Made by a program: the position numbers and the translations under genes
NCBI GenBank assembly: GCA_964589285.1
Contig: CAZPSP010000006.1
Coordinates: 1-40,772, forward strand
DNA: 40,772 bases
Direction of reading: 5' to 3'
Source: DAOUEG01 sp964589285
Lineage (GTDB): Bacteria; Chloroflexota; Dehalococcoidia; Dehalococcoidales; RBG-16-60-22
In this document: positions 1 through 7,594 of the stretch, in pieces
How positions within the stretch are numbered: position 1 is the first letter of the stretch
Layout of the letters: each line of letters begins with the position of its first letter
Notes under the pieces: model-generated
Told to the model about the DNA's origin: nothing
The model's database searches: none
What the model saw: the letters and a program-made list of their open reading frames with translations, nothing else

Positions 1-53
1 CCCCACCACCACCATATCCTACACTCTTTCCCTACACGACGCTCTTCCGATCT
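1..53. other. Sequencing adapter at the contig end (artefact)
   Basis: Bases 21-53 match the 33-base Illumina read-1 adapter, from ACACTCTTTCCC to CTCTTCCGATCT. Bases 1-20 are a C/A-rich stretch with no recognisable content. The reading frame of the first gene becomes sensible exactly where the adapter ends (53/54). The first 53 bases are therefore library sequence joined to a truncated gene. Confidence 0.97.
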
Positions 54-580
54 ACAATCCTGACAAGGCAAAGGAACTGCTGGCTGAAGCCGGTTACCCG
101 AACGGCGTCAAGCTGCATATCATCACCATCGGCATTGAAGCGGAAATCCTGTCCGTCCAGCAGTACCTGGAAGACGTCGGCTTCGATGTTGAACTGGAAT
201 CCGTCGATAACGCCAAGTTCTGGAACTACTGCTACCAGGGTTGGACGGGACTCCTTAACGTCGGCTATGCTATCGGTTCCGATAATTTCCCATCCGCCCT
301 CAAAGCGTACTTCGGGCCTACCTCCGTTATTAACGTCAGCGTAAAAATCCCTGATGAGATACTGGCGAAAGTGGATGAAGCGCTCCTGGAGCATGACCCG
401 GTGAAAGCCAAAGCCATGAGCGATGAAATCATCAAAGAGCTGTACGATGATTGCTGGATGGTGCCGCTTTATTCCAACGCCATGGGTTTCATCCTGCATC
501 CTGAGGTTAAAGATTCCGGTATTGAAGCCTTTGCTGACTGGTCCCAGTGGGCGCCGGAAAATTGCTGGCTTGACAGGTAG
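53..580 (+). CDS. Oligopeptide/dipeptide ABC transporter substrate-binding protein, C-terminal part
   Basis: About 175 residues of the C-terminal lobe of a family 5 extracellular solute-binding protein. The preserved part opens with YNPDKAKELLAEAGYPNG, the family's typical 'DPEKAKELLAEAGYP' helix, and ends with a Trp-rich tail (DWSQWAPENCWLDR). Such proteins bind peptides, nickel or small organics outside the membrane and deliver them to DppB/DppC-type permeases, and two of these follow. The N-terminal two thirds, including any signal peptide, are missing because the contig begins here at the adapter. The ligand cannot be predicted. Confidence 0.88.
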   Translation, partial: YNPDKAKELLAEAGYPNGVKLHIITIGIEAEILSVQQYLEDVGFDVELESVDNAKFWNYCYQGWTGLLNVGYAIGSDNFPSALKAYFGPTSVINVSVKIPDEILAKVDEALLEHDPVKAKAMSDEIIKELYDDCWMVPLYSNAMGFILHPEVKDSGIEAFADWSQWAPENCWLDR

Positions 581-603
581 GAAATACACTTATTGACTTG
601 TTC

Positions 604-632
604 ACGGGGGCCCGGCGGTACCGGGCCCCCGT
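604..632 (+). terminator. GC-rich intergenic hairpin after the binding-protein gene
   Basis: A perfect 12-bp stem (604-615 with 621-632) with a 5-base loop, 23 bases after the stop codon. No T-run follows, so it is not a clean intrinsic terminator. In many ABC operons such a hairpin between binding-protein and permease genes protects the upstream message or weakens read-through, keeping the binding protein in excess. That role is inferred. Confidence 0.6.
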
Positions 633-689
633 CAGGAACAATTGGTTTGCCTGGCTCTGTGATACGTGGACAGCCTGAGGGAGTGACCG

Positions 690-903
690 ATGCCGTTTGA
701 AGACCTCAAGCACGGACAATACATAGCAGAATTCAAACCCGGCTATTCCTTATGCAAGCAGATAGTCGCCCCTCGGATCGGCGCCCACGGTACCCAGGAC
801 CTCGTACCGGCCGATGGTGTTCATTGATATCACGCTTTCCAGAGGACATGCCATCCATCCCGCCGCAATCGGCAAGGAAGTGAGCCGGACAAGGAACAAG
901 TAA
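690..903 (+). pseudogene. Relic of a small cupin gene (internal deletion and frameshift)
   Basis: An ATG at 690, preceded by GAGGGAG, opens a 45-codon frame ending at 827. Its start (LKHGQYIAEFKPG) resembles the first residues of the cupin at 5459 (KYGKYIVTEAK). From about 814 the +1 frame reads RPMVFIDITLS up to TAA at 903, resembling the C-terminal strand of the same family (DRPIFYFSTAPS in the 5459 protein). The central barrel with the HxH metal motif is absent. This fits an internal deletion of roughly 80 codons plus loss of frame. The match rests on short segments, so it could be chance. No other gene is visible between 581 and 956. Confidence 0.45.
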
Positions 904-956
904 AATTTCCACCCTGTTAAACAGGACCGAAAGCCATACTACCAGCGGAGAGAATC

Positions 957-1913
957 ATGGGAACTTATGTTGTGCGGAGACTGATACAGGCAATTATCGT
1001 TATCCTGATAGTGACCGTTTTCGTTTTTATCGGTATGCGCTTGTTGCCCGGCGATCCCATTTTCATGCTTTTTAATCCCAACCAGCTGCAGAACTATACT
1101 GAAGAGCAACTTGACCAGATTCGTCATGAAGCCGGGCTGGACAAGCCGCTGGTGGTCCAGTATTTTGACTGGCTCGGGGGCGTTTTCCAGGGCAACCTCG
1201 GGAGTTCCATCATGACGAAGGAACCCATCACGAAGGACCTGGCCAAGCGAATTCCCATTACCGTCTATATCGGAGCCCTGGCGTTCGTCATCAGCATCGT
1301 GATAGGCATACCGTTCGGTATCATCAGCGCTATCCGGCGCGGTACCTGGCTGGATACCCTCGTGACGGCACTCGCCAACCTGGGCATCACCATACCTATC
1401 TTCTGGCTGGGTATCATGTTGATCTGGCTGTTTGCCGTCAAACTGCACTGGTTGCCGCCCATGGGGTACACATCTCCCTTTGAAGATTTCTGGCTGAGCA
1501 CCAGACAACTGATAATGCCGGTGTTCTGCATGTCTATCGTTACCATGGCCGGCAACGCCCGGCTGGCGCGTTCCGCCATGCTGGAAGTGCTGCGGCAGGA
1601 CTATATCCGGACAGCCTGGTCCAAAGGCTTGACCGAACGCGCGATTATCATCGGTCACGCCATGAAAAACAGCCTTATTCCCATCGTTACGCTGGCCGGC
1701 ATGGGCGTTGCAGCCATATTCGGCGGCTCCGTATTGATAGAGCAGGTATTCAATATCCCCGGCATGGGCCGTATGGCGCTGGACACCCTCTTCCGGCAGG
1801 ATTATACATACATACAGGGTATAACACTGGTCATGACTGCCATTATCGTGATATCCAACCTGCTTGTAGACCTGTCATACGGATGGCTGGATCCCAGGAT
1901 CAGATATAACTAA
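957..1913 (+). CDS. ABC transporter permease, DppB/OppB family
   Basis: Full-length (318 residues) inner-membrane permease. The N-terminus GTYVVRRLIQAIIVILIV is the conserved start of DppB-type permeases, followed by the R-LLPGDP motif and a periplasmic domain. The cytoplasmic EAA loop (DYIRTAWSKGLTERAII, about residues 218-234) contacts the ATPase. The C-terminus YGWLDPRIRYN is typical. The start follows GGAGAG. It lies downstream of the binding-protein gene and 32 bases before the second permease. No DppD/DppF ATPase gene follows, which is unusual: such ATPases must be encoded elsewhere or have been lost. Confidence 0.95.
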   Translation: MGTYVVRRLIQAIIVILIVTVFVFIGMRLLPGDPIFMLFNPNQLQNYTEEQLDQIRHEAGLDKPLVVQYFDWLGGVFQGNLGSSIMTKEPITKDLAKRIPITVYIGALAFVISIVIGIPFGIISAIRRGTWLDTLVTALANLGITIPIFWLGIMLIWLFAVKLHWLPPMGYTSPFEDFWLSTRQLIMPVFCMSIVTMAGNARLARSAMLEVLRQDYIRTAWSKGLTERAIIIGHAMKNSLIPIVTLAGMGVAAIFGGSVLIEQVFNIPGMGRMALDTLFRQDYTYIQGITLVMTAIIVISNLLVDLSYGWLDPRIRYN

Positions 1914-1945
1914 AATAGACAAGATATTTTTTAGGTGATATTGAT

Positions 1946-2839
1946 ATGACCCAAGACGCAACGATATCAGAACCATCTTTCGAAACCATACGGGTAAGCG
2001 AGTCCCGGCGGTTCTTTAAAGTGTTTCTCAAACGCGGCCTGGTCGTTTTCGGCATGATTATTCTAGTTCTGTTTCTCGTTGTGGCCCTGTTCGGCCCCCT
2101 GATTGCGCCGCACGATCCCAACGACCAGAACCTCAGGGAGATCCTTGAGAAGCCTTCAGCCAAGCACGTGCTGGGTACGGATTTCATGGGCAGGGATACC
2201 GCCAGCCGCCTGATTTACGGGGCAAGAATGTCACTCATGGTCGGCGTCGTGGCCCTGGGTATAGCCTCCATCATCGGGATAATCACCGGTATGCTGGCAG
2301 GGTACTTCGGAGGCTGGGTGAATGCCGTTATCATGAGAATAGTGGATGCCTTGATGTCATTCCCCATGATACTGCTAGCGCTTCTCCTGGCCGGTCTGCT
2401 GGGAGGCGGTCTCAGAAATGTGATGATAGCCCTCGGTATTGCCCTGATACCCGGGTATGCCCGCCTCATGTGCGGGCAGGTCATGGCTATCAGAGAGAAC
2501 GACTATGTGATGGCCGGAAAGTCCATGGGGGCCGGTAACTGGCGTCTCATGTTACGGCATGTATTGCCTAACGCGTTCCCCCCCCTCATCGTGCTGATAA
2601 CCATACAGATAGGCGCGGCCATCCTGGCGGAAGCCGGGTTGAGCTACCTGGGTATCGGTATCAGCCCCCCGACTGCTTCCTGGGGCGCCATGGTAAATGA
2701 CGGGTTCGATTACCTGCTGACCAATCCGTTGCTTTCCTTCGTTCCGGGACTGGCAATCATGCTGGTGGTGTTCGCTTTCAATATGGTCGGCGACGGCCTC
2801 CGCGATGCCCTCGACCCGAGGCTCAGAGGGACCATCTAG
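1946..2839 (+). CDS. ABC transporter permease, DppC/OppC family
   Basis: 297-residue partner permease. A cytoplasmic N-terminus of about 30 residues leads into the first membrane helix (GLVVFGMIILVLFLVVALFG). Next come the DppC signature HVLGTDFMGRDTASRLIYGAR, further helices and the EAA loop (DYVMAGKSMGAGNWRLMLRH), ending with ALDPRLRG. AGGTGAT lies 6 bases before the ATG. It should form a heterodimeric channel with the 957-1913 product. The next gene is a dehydrogenase instead of an ATPase, placing the importer at the head of a catabolic cluster. Confidence 0.95.
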   Translation: MTQDATISEPSFETIRVSESRRFFKVFLKRGLVVFGMIILVLFLVVALFGPLIAPHDPNDQNLREILEKPSAKHVLGTDFMGRDTASRLIYGARMSLMVGVVALGIASIIGIITGMLAGYFGGWVNAVIMRIVDALMSFPMILLALLLAGLLGGGLRNVMIALGIALIPGYARLMCGQVMAIRENDYVMAGKSMGAGNWRLMLRHVLPNAFPPLIVLITIQIGAAILAEAGLSYLGIGISPPTASWGAMVNDGFDYLLTNPLLSFVPGLAIMLVVFAFNMVGDGLRDALDPRLRGTI

Positions 2840-2881
2840 CTCCCGTTTTAAAGAATATACCTTTTTGAGGAGAAATGGGCT

Positions 2882-3778
2882 ATGGGTGAAATGCTCAAAG
2901 GGCGAGTTGCGGTCATAACCGGGGCGGGCAACGGACTCGGGAGGGCCCATGCTTTGGGCATGGCGGCGCAGGGGGCGAAGGTGGTGGTCAACGACATCGG
3001 CACGTCCTTTAACGGGGAAGGGACTTCCACCAGCCCCGCCGATCTCGTGGTGGAAACCATCAGGGAGAACGGGGGAGAAGCGGTCGCCAATTATGATAGC
3101 GTCGCCACGGAAGAAGGCGGCGCGAACATCATCAAGACCGCGATGGATGCCTTTGGGCGCATCGACATCCTCGTCAACAATGCCGGCATCATCCGGGGCG
3201 GTTTTATCTACAAGATAGACGGCGCGGACTGGGACCAGATGATAAAGGTCCATCTCTACGGTACCTTCAACTGCACCCGCGCCGCCGTACCGCATATGAT
3301 GGCACAGAAATACGGCCGTATCATCAATACTTCTTCCCATAACGGCCTCGGCATGAAAGGCGGTGTGGCTTATTCCGCCGCCAAGGAAGGTATCACCGGT
3401 TTCACCCGCGCCGTGGCGCGGGACATGGCGGAATTCAACGTAACCTGTAACGTCATCCGCCCTATTGCCGCCTGGCGCGGCGCGCCGTTGAAAATCAAAG
3501 AGTTTGAAGAGAACCGGCCGGCGGACGTCGCGGTGCTGGTGGTGTATCTAGCCAGTGAGGAGGCCGGCCACATCAACGGCTGCATCTTCGAGGTGTACAA
3601 CGGCCATGTCGGCATATTTGAAGAACCGCCGCCGGTCAAGGGCGTCATCTATAAAGACGGCAGTTTCACGCCGGAAGACCTGGCCAGGATCATGCCGCAG
3701 ACACTGACAAAGGGCAGGACCATCGATTCGCTGCCTGATGTTCTTCCTTTCAAGCTGTCCATTCCCGGTCTGGAATGA
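2882..3778 (+). CDS. Short-chain dehydrogenase/reductase (SDR), MFE-2-like
   Basis: 298-residue NAD(P)-dependent oxidoreductase. The nucleotide-binding motif TGAGNGLG is near residue 14, NNAG follows, the catalytic Ser is in NTSSHNG, and YSAAK supplies the Tyr-xxx-Lys pair. The sequence style (VVNDIGTSFNGEG... ADLVVETIRENGGEAVANYDSV) is that of SDRs related to the 3-hydroxyacyl-CoA dehydrogenase domain of multifunctional beta-oxidation enzymes. The C-terminus is longer than in a minimal SDR, with a tail after the usual last strand. GAGGAG precedes the ATG; a second in-frame ATG lies 9 bases downstream. Substrate unknown; neighbouring cupins and a second SDR suggest a shared pathway. Confidence 0.9.
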   Translation: MGEMLKGRVAVITGAGNGLGRAHALGMAAQGAKVVVNDIGTSFNGEGTSTSPADLVVETIRENGGEAVANYDSVATEEGGANIIKTAMDAFGRIDILVNNAGIIRGGFIYKIDGADWDQMIKVHLYGTFNCTRAAVPHMMAQKYGRIINTSSHNGLGMKGGVAYSAAKEGITGFTRAVARDMAEFNVTCNVIRPIAAWRGAPLKIKEFEENRPADVAVLVVYLASEEAGHINGCIFEVYNGHVGIFEEPPPVKGVIYKDGSFTPEDLARIMPQTLTKGRTIDSLPDVLPFKLSIPGLE

Positions 3779-3821
3779 ACCGGATATCCGTTTACGAGAT
3801 AATAAAAGGAGAAATTGAACC

Positions 3822-4388
3822 ATGCCAGAGAACAAATACGACCACTTATTCGTTTCCGGCGCCGACCCCGAGGTCCAGGCAGCCCGGCCTTTACCGGCGA
3901 TCGGCTTTATTGACAGCAAGAGATTTGAAGGCTCCAACGGGTATATGGTCTTCTGGATCGGTCCGCAGTCCTACGGTCCTTACGGCCCGGATGGCTGGGG
4001 CAAGATCTCTCATGGGCCTCATATGCACAAATACCCGGAACTAATGATGCACCTCGGGACCGATCCGGATAATCCCCTGGACCTGGGCGCGGAAGTGGAA
4101 ATGTGTGTGGGTCCGGAAATGGAAAAACACATCATCACCCAATCCACCATCATCTATCTTCCGGCCAACTTCATCCACAGTCCATGGACGATCAAGAAGG
4201 TCACCCGGCCGTTCCTGCTGGTGACCATTAACCAGTCAACCGTCCACACGGAAAAAGCCTTCCGCGACATGATACCGAAGGAAAGGTGGACGCGGACGAT
4301 CTTCATGGATGCCGGTTACGAGGATGAGGGGATCGAACCATCCTTCCACTGGCCGGAAGAGGCCGGCCCGGTCACGCGCTACATCTAG
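3822..4388 (+). CDS. Cupin-fold protein with a complete metal motif
   Basis: 188 residues. First cupin motif: His67, His69 and Glu73 (HMHKYPE). Second: Pro114 to His119 (PANFIH). Together these supply the usual 3-His/1-Glu metal site of a single-domain cupin. The stretch GTDPDNPLDLGAEVEMCVG between them has the same layout as the cupin at 5459 (GSNPEDPHDLCGEVEFWL), so the two are paralogues. AAGGAG precedes the ATG. It lies between two SDR genes (43 bases after the first, 16 before the second), suggesting one transcript. Cupins can be oxygenases, isomerases, decarboxylases or hydrolases; the reaction cannot be told from sequence. In an anaerobe a non-oxygenase role is likelier. Confidence 0.85.
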   Translation: MPENKYDHLFVSGADPEVQAARPLPAIGFIDSKRFEGSNGYMVFWIGPQSYGPYGPDGWGKISHGPHMHKYPELMMHLGTDPDNPLDLGAEVEMCVGPEMEKHIITQSTIIYLPANFIHSPWTIKKVTRPFLLVTINQSTVHTEKAFRDMIPKERWTRTIFMDAGYEDEGIEPSFHWPEEAGPVTRYI

Positions 4389-4404
4389 TTCAGGGAGAAA
4401 GTAC

Positions 4405-5235
4405 ATGGATAGAGTAAAAGATAAAGCAGCCATCGTGACCGGCGCCGCTAACGGCATCGGTGAAGCAGCCGCCAAACTCCTGGCCCGGGAAGGGGCTTCA
4501 GTGGCCATCGTGGATATCGATGACAGGAACGGTGAAAGGGTCGCCGAAGAAATCAAATCCGCGGGCGGGAAGGCGCTGTACGCTCATGCGGACGTTTCCA
4601 AAGAGGAGGAGATCGAAAGGGCTTTTTCTCAATTCTATGACAGCTTCGGCAAACTCCATATCCTGGTGAATAACGCCGGCATCGGGATGGGCGGAGGCGC
4701 CGCCCATAAGAATACCGTCGAGAACTTCGACCAGGTCATGAACACGAACCTGAAAGGGGCGTTCATCTGCACCAAGCACGCTGTTCCCTATATCCTGAAA
4801 ACAGGTCCGGGCAGCGTCATCAACATAGCGTCCATCTACAGCATCGTGGCCTCCGACGTGCCTCTGTACGATGCCAGCAAAGGCGGCCTCCGGGCCATGA
4901 CGAAAGCAGACGCGATCATCTATTCGGGTGACAAGATCAGGTTCAATTCCATACATCCCGGCAATATCGATACCCCGCTGTTCCGGAAGCTGGCGGAAAT
5001 GGTGGATAAAGACGGCGTCGACCACGCCATAGAAATGCTCTCCGTAACCAATCCTCTCCGCCGGATGGGAACCCCGGAGGACGTGGCTTACGGCATATTG
5101 TACCTTGCCTCGGATGAATCCAGCTATGTCAACGGCACCGAACTGGTAATCGACGGGGGCTACATCAGCCTGCCCTTTGCCATCTACGAAACGAACACAG
5201 TGGACTGGAATACGAGGGACCGCAGATATTACTGA
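4405..5235 (+). CDS. Short-chain dehydrogenase/reductase (SDR), classical type
   Basis: 276 residues from the ATG at 4405. This start is chosen because GGGAG lies just upstream and the protein then begins MDRVKDKAAIVTGAANGIGE, the normal SDR N-terminus. A longer frame reaching back into the cupin gene is an artefact. Motifs: TGAANGIG (cofactor), NNAGIG, Ser in NIASIYS, YDASK (catalytic Tyr-xxx-Lys), HPGNIDTPLF and the terminal strand ELVIDGGY. It resembles cyclic-alcohol and 3-oxoacyl dehydrogenases of the FabG/cyclohexanol type. Together with the 2882 SDR it could carry out two successive alcohol oxidations in the cluster. Confidence 0.9.
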   Translation: MDRVKDKAAIVTGAANGIGEAAAKLLAREGASVAIVDIDDRNGERVAEEIKSAGGKALYAHADVSKEEEIERAFSQFYDSFGKLHILVNNAGIGMGGGAAHKNTVENFDQVMNTNLKGAFICTKHAVPYILKTGPGSVINIASIYSIVASDVPLYDASKGGLRAMTKADAIIYSGDKIRFNSIHPGNIDTPLFRKLAEMVDKDGVDHAIEMLSVTNPLRRMGTPEDVAYGILYLASDESSYVNGTELVIDGGYISLPFAIYETNTVDWNTRDRRYY

Positions 5236-5252
5236 AGAGCCTGAACAGAAAA

Positions 5253-5289
5253 CAGAATCCGGCTTTTGGTAATAGACCGCCGGATTCTG
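5253..5289 (+). terminator. Perfect 11-bp hairpin after the second SDR gene
   Basis: Stem 5253-5263 pairs with 5279-5289 around a 15-base loop, 17 bases past the stop codon. There is no T-run, so it is terminator-like only. It may mark the end of the 2882-5235 transcript. The rest of the gap to 5458 shows nothing recognisable. Confidence 0.5.
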
Positions 5290-5458
5290 AGCCTGCCTTA
5301 CCTGAAGGTGTTAGCAGTGGCGGAAAATAGTGAATAGACGGACTGCATCCCGGTCTATGAAGGTACTAGGCCTGCGGCAAATCAACCGGCCTTGACGGAA
5401 GACCCAGAATGTCGCGCATGTGGCTGTTCAAAGCCTCGAACAAAAAAAGGTACAAACA

Positions 5459-5908
5459 ATGAGTACGACAAAGTACGGGAAGTATATCGTTACCGAAGCC
5501 AAGCTGCCGCCGCCCGGTGTCGCGGCTCCGGCACAGACCGGTGAACGGACCGGAGAGATGGTGCTGCTCGTGACCGACGAGGTGATCAAGGGCGCTTTTT
5601 ACCTGAATTGCGCCCTTATCTGGAAAGCATCCGACAAAGGCAGCCCGGGTATCCGGCATGCGCACAATGATTATGACGAATACGTGGGCTTCATGGGCAG
5701 CAATCCTGAAGACCCTCACGACCTTTGCGGAGAGGTCGAGTTCTGGCTCGATGATGAAAAGCACATCCTCACGAAAAGCTGCGCGGTCTTCATACCCAAG
5801 GGGCTGATGCACTGCCCCATCTACTTCCGGAGGGTCGATAGGCCGATCTTTTATTTCAGCACCGCGCCATCAACGACGTACGGTAAGGACTTGCCGGAAT
5901 CCAAATAG
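5459..5908 (+). CDS. Small cupin-fold protein
   Basis: 149 residues from the ATG at 5459 (AAAGGT upstream); an in-frame GTG at 5420 is an alternative. Metal-site residues His67, His69 and Glu74 (HAHNDYDE) and Pro113 to His118 (PKGLMH) align with those of the 3822 cupin. The intervening acidic segment NPEDPHDLCGEVEFWL is shared. The N-terminus KYGKYIVTEAK resembles the relic at 690. It is one of three intact cupin genes in 3.5 kb, best read as lineage-specific paralogues with related substrates. Function unknown. Confidence 0.85.
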   Translation: MSTTKYGKYIVTEAKLPPPGVAAPAQTGERTGEMVLLVTDEVIKGAFYLNCALIWKASDKGSPGIRHAHNDYDEYVGFMGSNPEDPHDLCGEVEFWLDDEKHILTKSCAVFIPKGLMHCPIYFRRVDRPIFYFSTAPSTTYGKDLPESK

Positions 5909-6166
5909 ACGACACCTGTTCTCAGGCAGGACTGAAAATGCACGCCTAGAACAGTAGCAACGCGGACCGTGTGCAAGCGAACCGTTATCGATCAAGGTTC
6001 GATACACGTGCAACGTCGAAAGAACAGACCGAGGACCTTCTGCCCGCGGCCCTTGGACTGACCGAAATATTGATAAACCAGCAGCGGCGAGAATATAGTG
6101 AGTTTCGTCCGCTCAGCGCCGGGCCAAACCGGCATTTCGCAAGACCATTTTGGGGGAGGTTCTAAA

Positions 6167-7303
6167 TTGGGTAAGCTCGATAAGCAGTTCAAGCCGTTTA
6201 TCCAGACGCACGATAAAGACAACTGGTACGGTTATACCAGCCCGCGGATGGGTTTCTTCAATTCCGACGATGTTATTCCGGATGTCTCGTTTGGAACGGG
6301 TTTCCTGGTCGCCACAAAAGTCGGAACCATGGACCTTCCGCATATCCACGACGGAGCGTGGAATTTTTTCGTTTTCACTGGCGCTGAACTTGACAGGATC
6401 TTTGAAGCTGAATTCGAAATCGGCTTTTGTATTGGCGATTCCGCACAATCCATGGAAATATACCATATTACCAAGCCGTCTATCGTGTGCGCCCCTCCCG
6501 GCGTGTTCCACAGTCCGGTATACTTCAAAAAGGTCGTCAGGGGCCTGAATACGATGCTCTCCTACGTTGGAACCACCAACGGAAGAGTGTACAGCCGCCT
6601 CGACAATAACGGAAAAGAGGAATGGATCTACGAGAAAGAAGGCTCGAGGCCCTGCGTCAAAGACCGGACGAAAGAATGCACTTTCTGCGGACTCTGCTTC
6701 ACCAACCCCAAGCAGACAGACGAAGACGTCCGCCGGCATATGGAGCCTTTTTACAAAAACGCTTCGACGGTTGGAAAGTATAAAGACTGCATCAAGGAAC
6801 TGAGGAAAGATTACCATAAACTCGGGGATGCGGTCATGAACCCCAGGTGTGTTTTCAAAGGCAAGGAAGATATGCCCGATACCGGGTACCAGTTCAGCTT
6901 CAACATCATTACAGCCCCGTGCAAGCTGGGAGATGATGAACCGGTGAGTAACGGGCAGATAGCGGAATTCCTGTGGTTTTCCGGAACGGACGTCGTCAAA
7001 CCTTGGGACAGCTTTGACGCTGAGATAGAAATAATGCTCGGAGAGGACCCCGACCATATGGAAGCGGTGAAGTTCGACAAGCCGGGGGTCATAGCTGTTC
7101 CTGCCGGAATGTGGCGCGGCGCGGTAACCGTAAAAAGGCTCGGCAAACCGGTCTGTTTCATTCCGTATTATACGCAGGACAAAAAGCGTTACAAGATCAC
7201 CCGGAAGGTAGTGGACGGTGAATCTCTGTTGGTCTACAACGACGAGTCCACCATCAAAAGCCCCACCCCCGGTGACGAGCTGTATCTGCAGATCAAGCGG
7301 TAA
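6167..7303 (+). CDS. Bicupin with an inter-domain four-cysteine motif
   Basis: 378 residues, starting at TTG 6167. That codon is chosen because GGGGGAGG ends 7 bases upstream; in-frame sequence before it is not protein-like. The N-terminal cupin (about 40-140) has His59, His61 and His115, but Asn replaces the usual Glu. A linker carries Cys163-x7-Cys171-x2-Cys174-x2-Cys177, a possible Fe-S or zinc site. The C-terminal cupin (about 225-360) keeps the barrel pattern (GEDPDHMEAVKFDKPGVIAVPAGMW...) but lacks the HxH and final His, so it is probably structural. Separated from the 5459 gene by 258 bases containing a short hairpin (about 5970-6006) and no other gene. Function unknown. Confidence 0.8.
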   Translation: MGKLDKQFKPFIQTHDKDNWYGYTSPRMGFFNSDDVIPDVSFGTGFLVATKVGTMDLPHIHDGAWNFFVFTGAELDRIFEAEFEIGFCIGDSAQSMEIYHITKPSIVCAPPGVFHSPVYFKKVVRGLNTMLSYVGTTNGRVYSRLDNNGKEEWIYEKEGSRPCVKDRTKECTFCGLCFTNPKQTDEDVRRHMEPFYKNASTVGKYKDCIKELRKDYHKLGDAVMNPRCVFKGKEDMPDTGYQFSFNIITAPCKLGDDEPVSNGQIAEFLWFSGTDVVKPWDSFDAEIEIMLGEDPDHMEAVKFDKPGVIAVPAGMWRGAVTVKRLGKPVCFIPYYTQDKKRYKITRKVVDGESLLVYNDESTIKSPTPGDELYLQIKR

Positions 7304-7359
7304 AACGGATTTGGATCAAAGCGGACTGAATAAGCCCGAAGTGAGTTAGCTGCGGTTCA

Positions 7360-7385
7360 GGTGGAGACGGGGAAGGATTGAATTC
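7360..7385 (-). repeat. Partial copy of the tmRNA 3' end: candidate attachment-site remnant
   Basis: The 26 bases from 7360 match the tmRNA 3' end at 14527-14552 at 22 positions, the first 13 without change, in the same orientation. Here the T-stem cannot form and the upstream tmRNA body is missing, so it is not a functional RNA. A repeated gene 3' end at the far side of an insert is the usual mark of integration into an RNA gene. Confidence 0.6.
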
Positions 7386-7446
7386 ATATCTTCAATATTT
7401 CCTCAAGCGCTATATCCTGAGTCGGCATTGGCGACCCTTCAGTAAG
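7384..7446 (-). pseudogene. Possible tail of a lost gene
   Basis: On the minus strand the frame ending with TGA at 7384-7386 reads EGSPMPTQDIALEEILKI, which looks like a natural protein C-terminus. It is stopped upstream by TAG after about 20 codons. Too short to identify. The rest of 7304-7594 shows no gene. Confidence 0.25.
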
Positions 7447-7594
7447 CTGCTATTGCCGGACATGTCCCGGGTTATCATAACGTTATCGTCTCAGACACGC
7501 TATGGCTCGAATCCTGACTGACTGGTCACTCTGGGCTCTCCTTCGAGACAAGCCAGGTTAGTTTCCGTGTTCCTGGTATTCTCGTTCCGGTTTA

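Noticed and set aside
604..632. Strong intrinsic terminator ending the transporter operon
   Set aside because: The stem is perfect but no T-run follows, and permease genes of the same system continue downstream, so it is listed only as a hairpin.
4309..4404. Longer N-terminus for the second SDR
   Set aside because: The extra residues overlap the preceding cupin gene in another frame, are not SDR-like, and a good ribosome site precedes the ATG at 4405.
5960..6025. tRNA-like segment with GGTTCGATAC
   Set aside because: It forms one hairpin (CGAACC/GGTTCG with flanking CGTGT/ACACG) but no acceptor or anticodon arms can be drawn.
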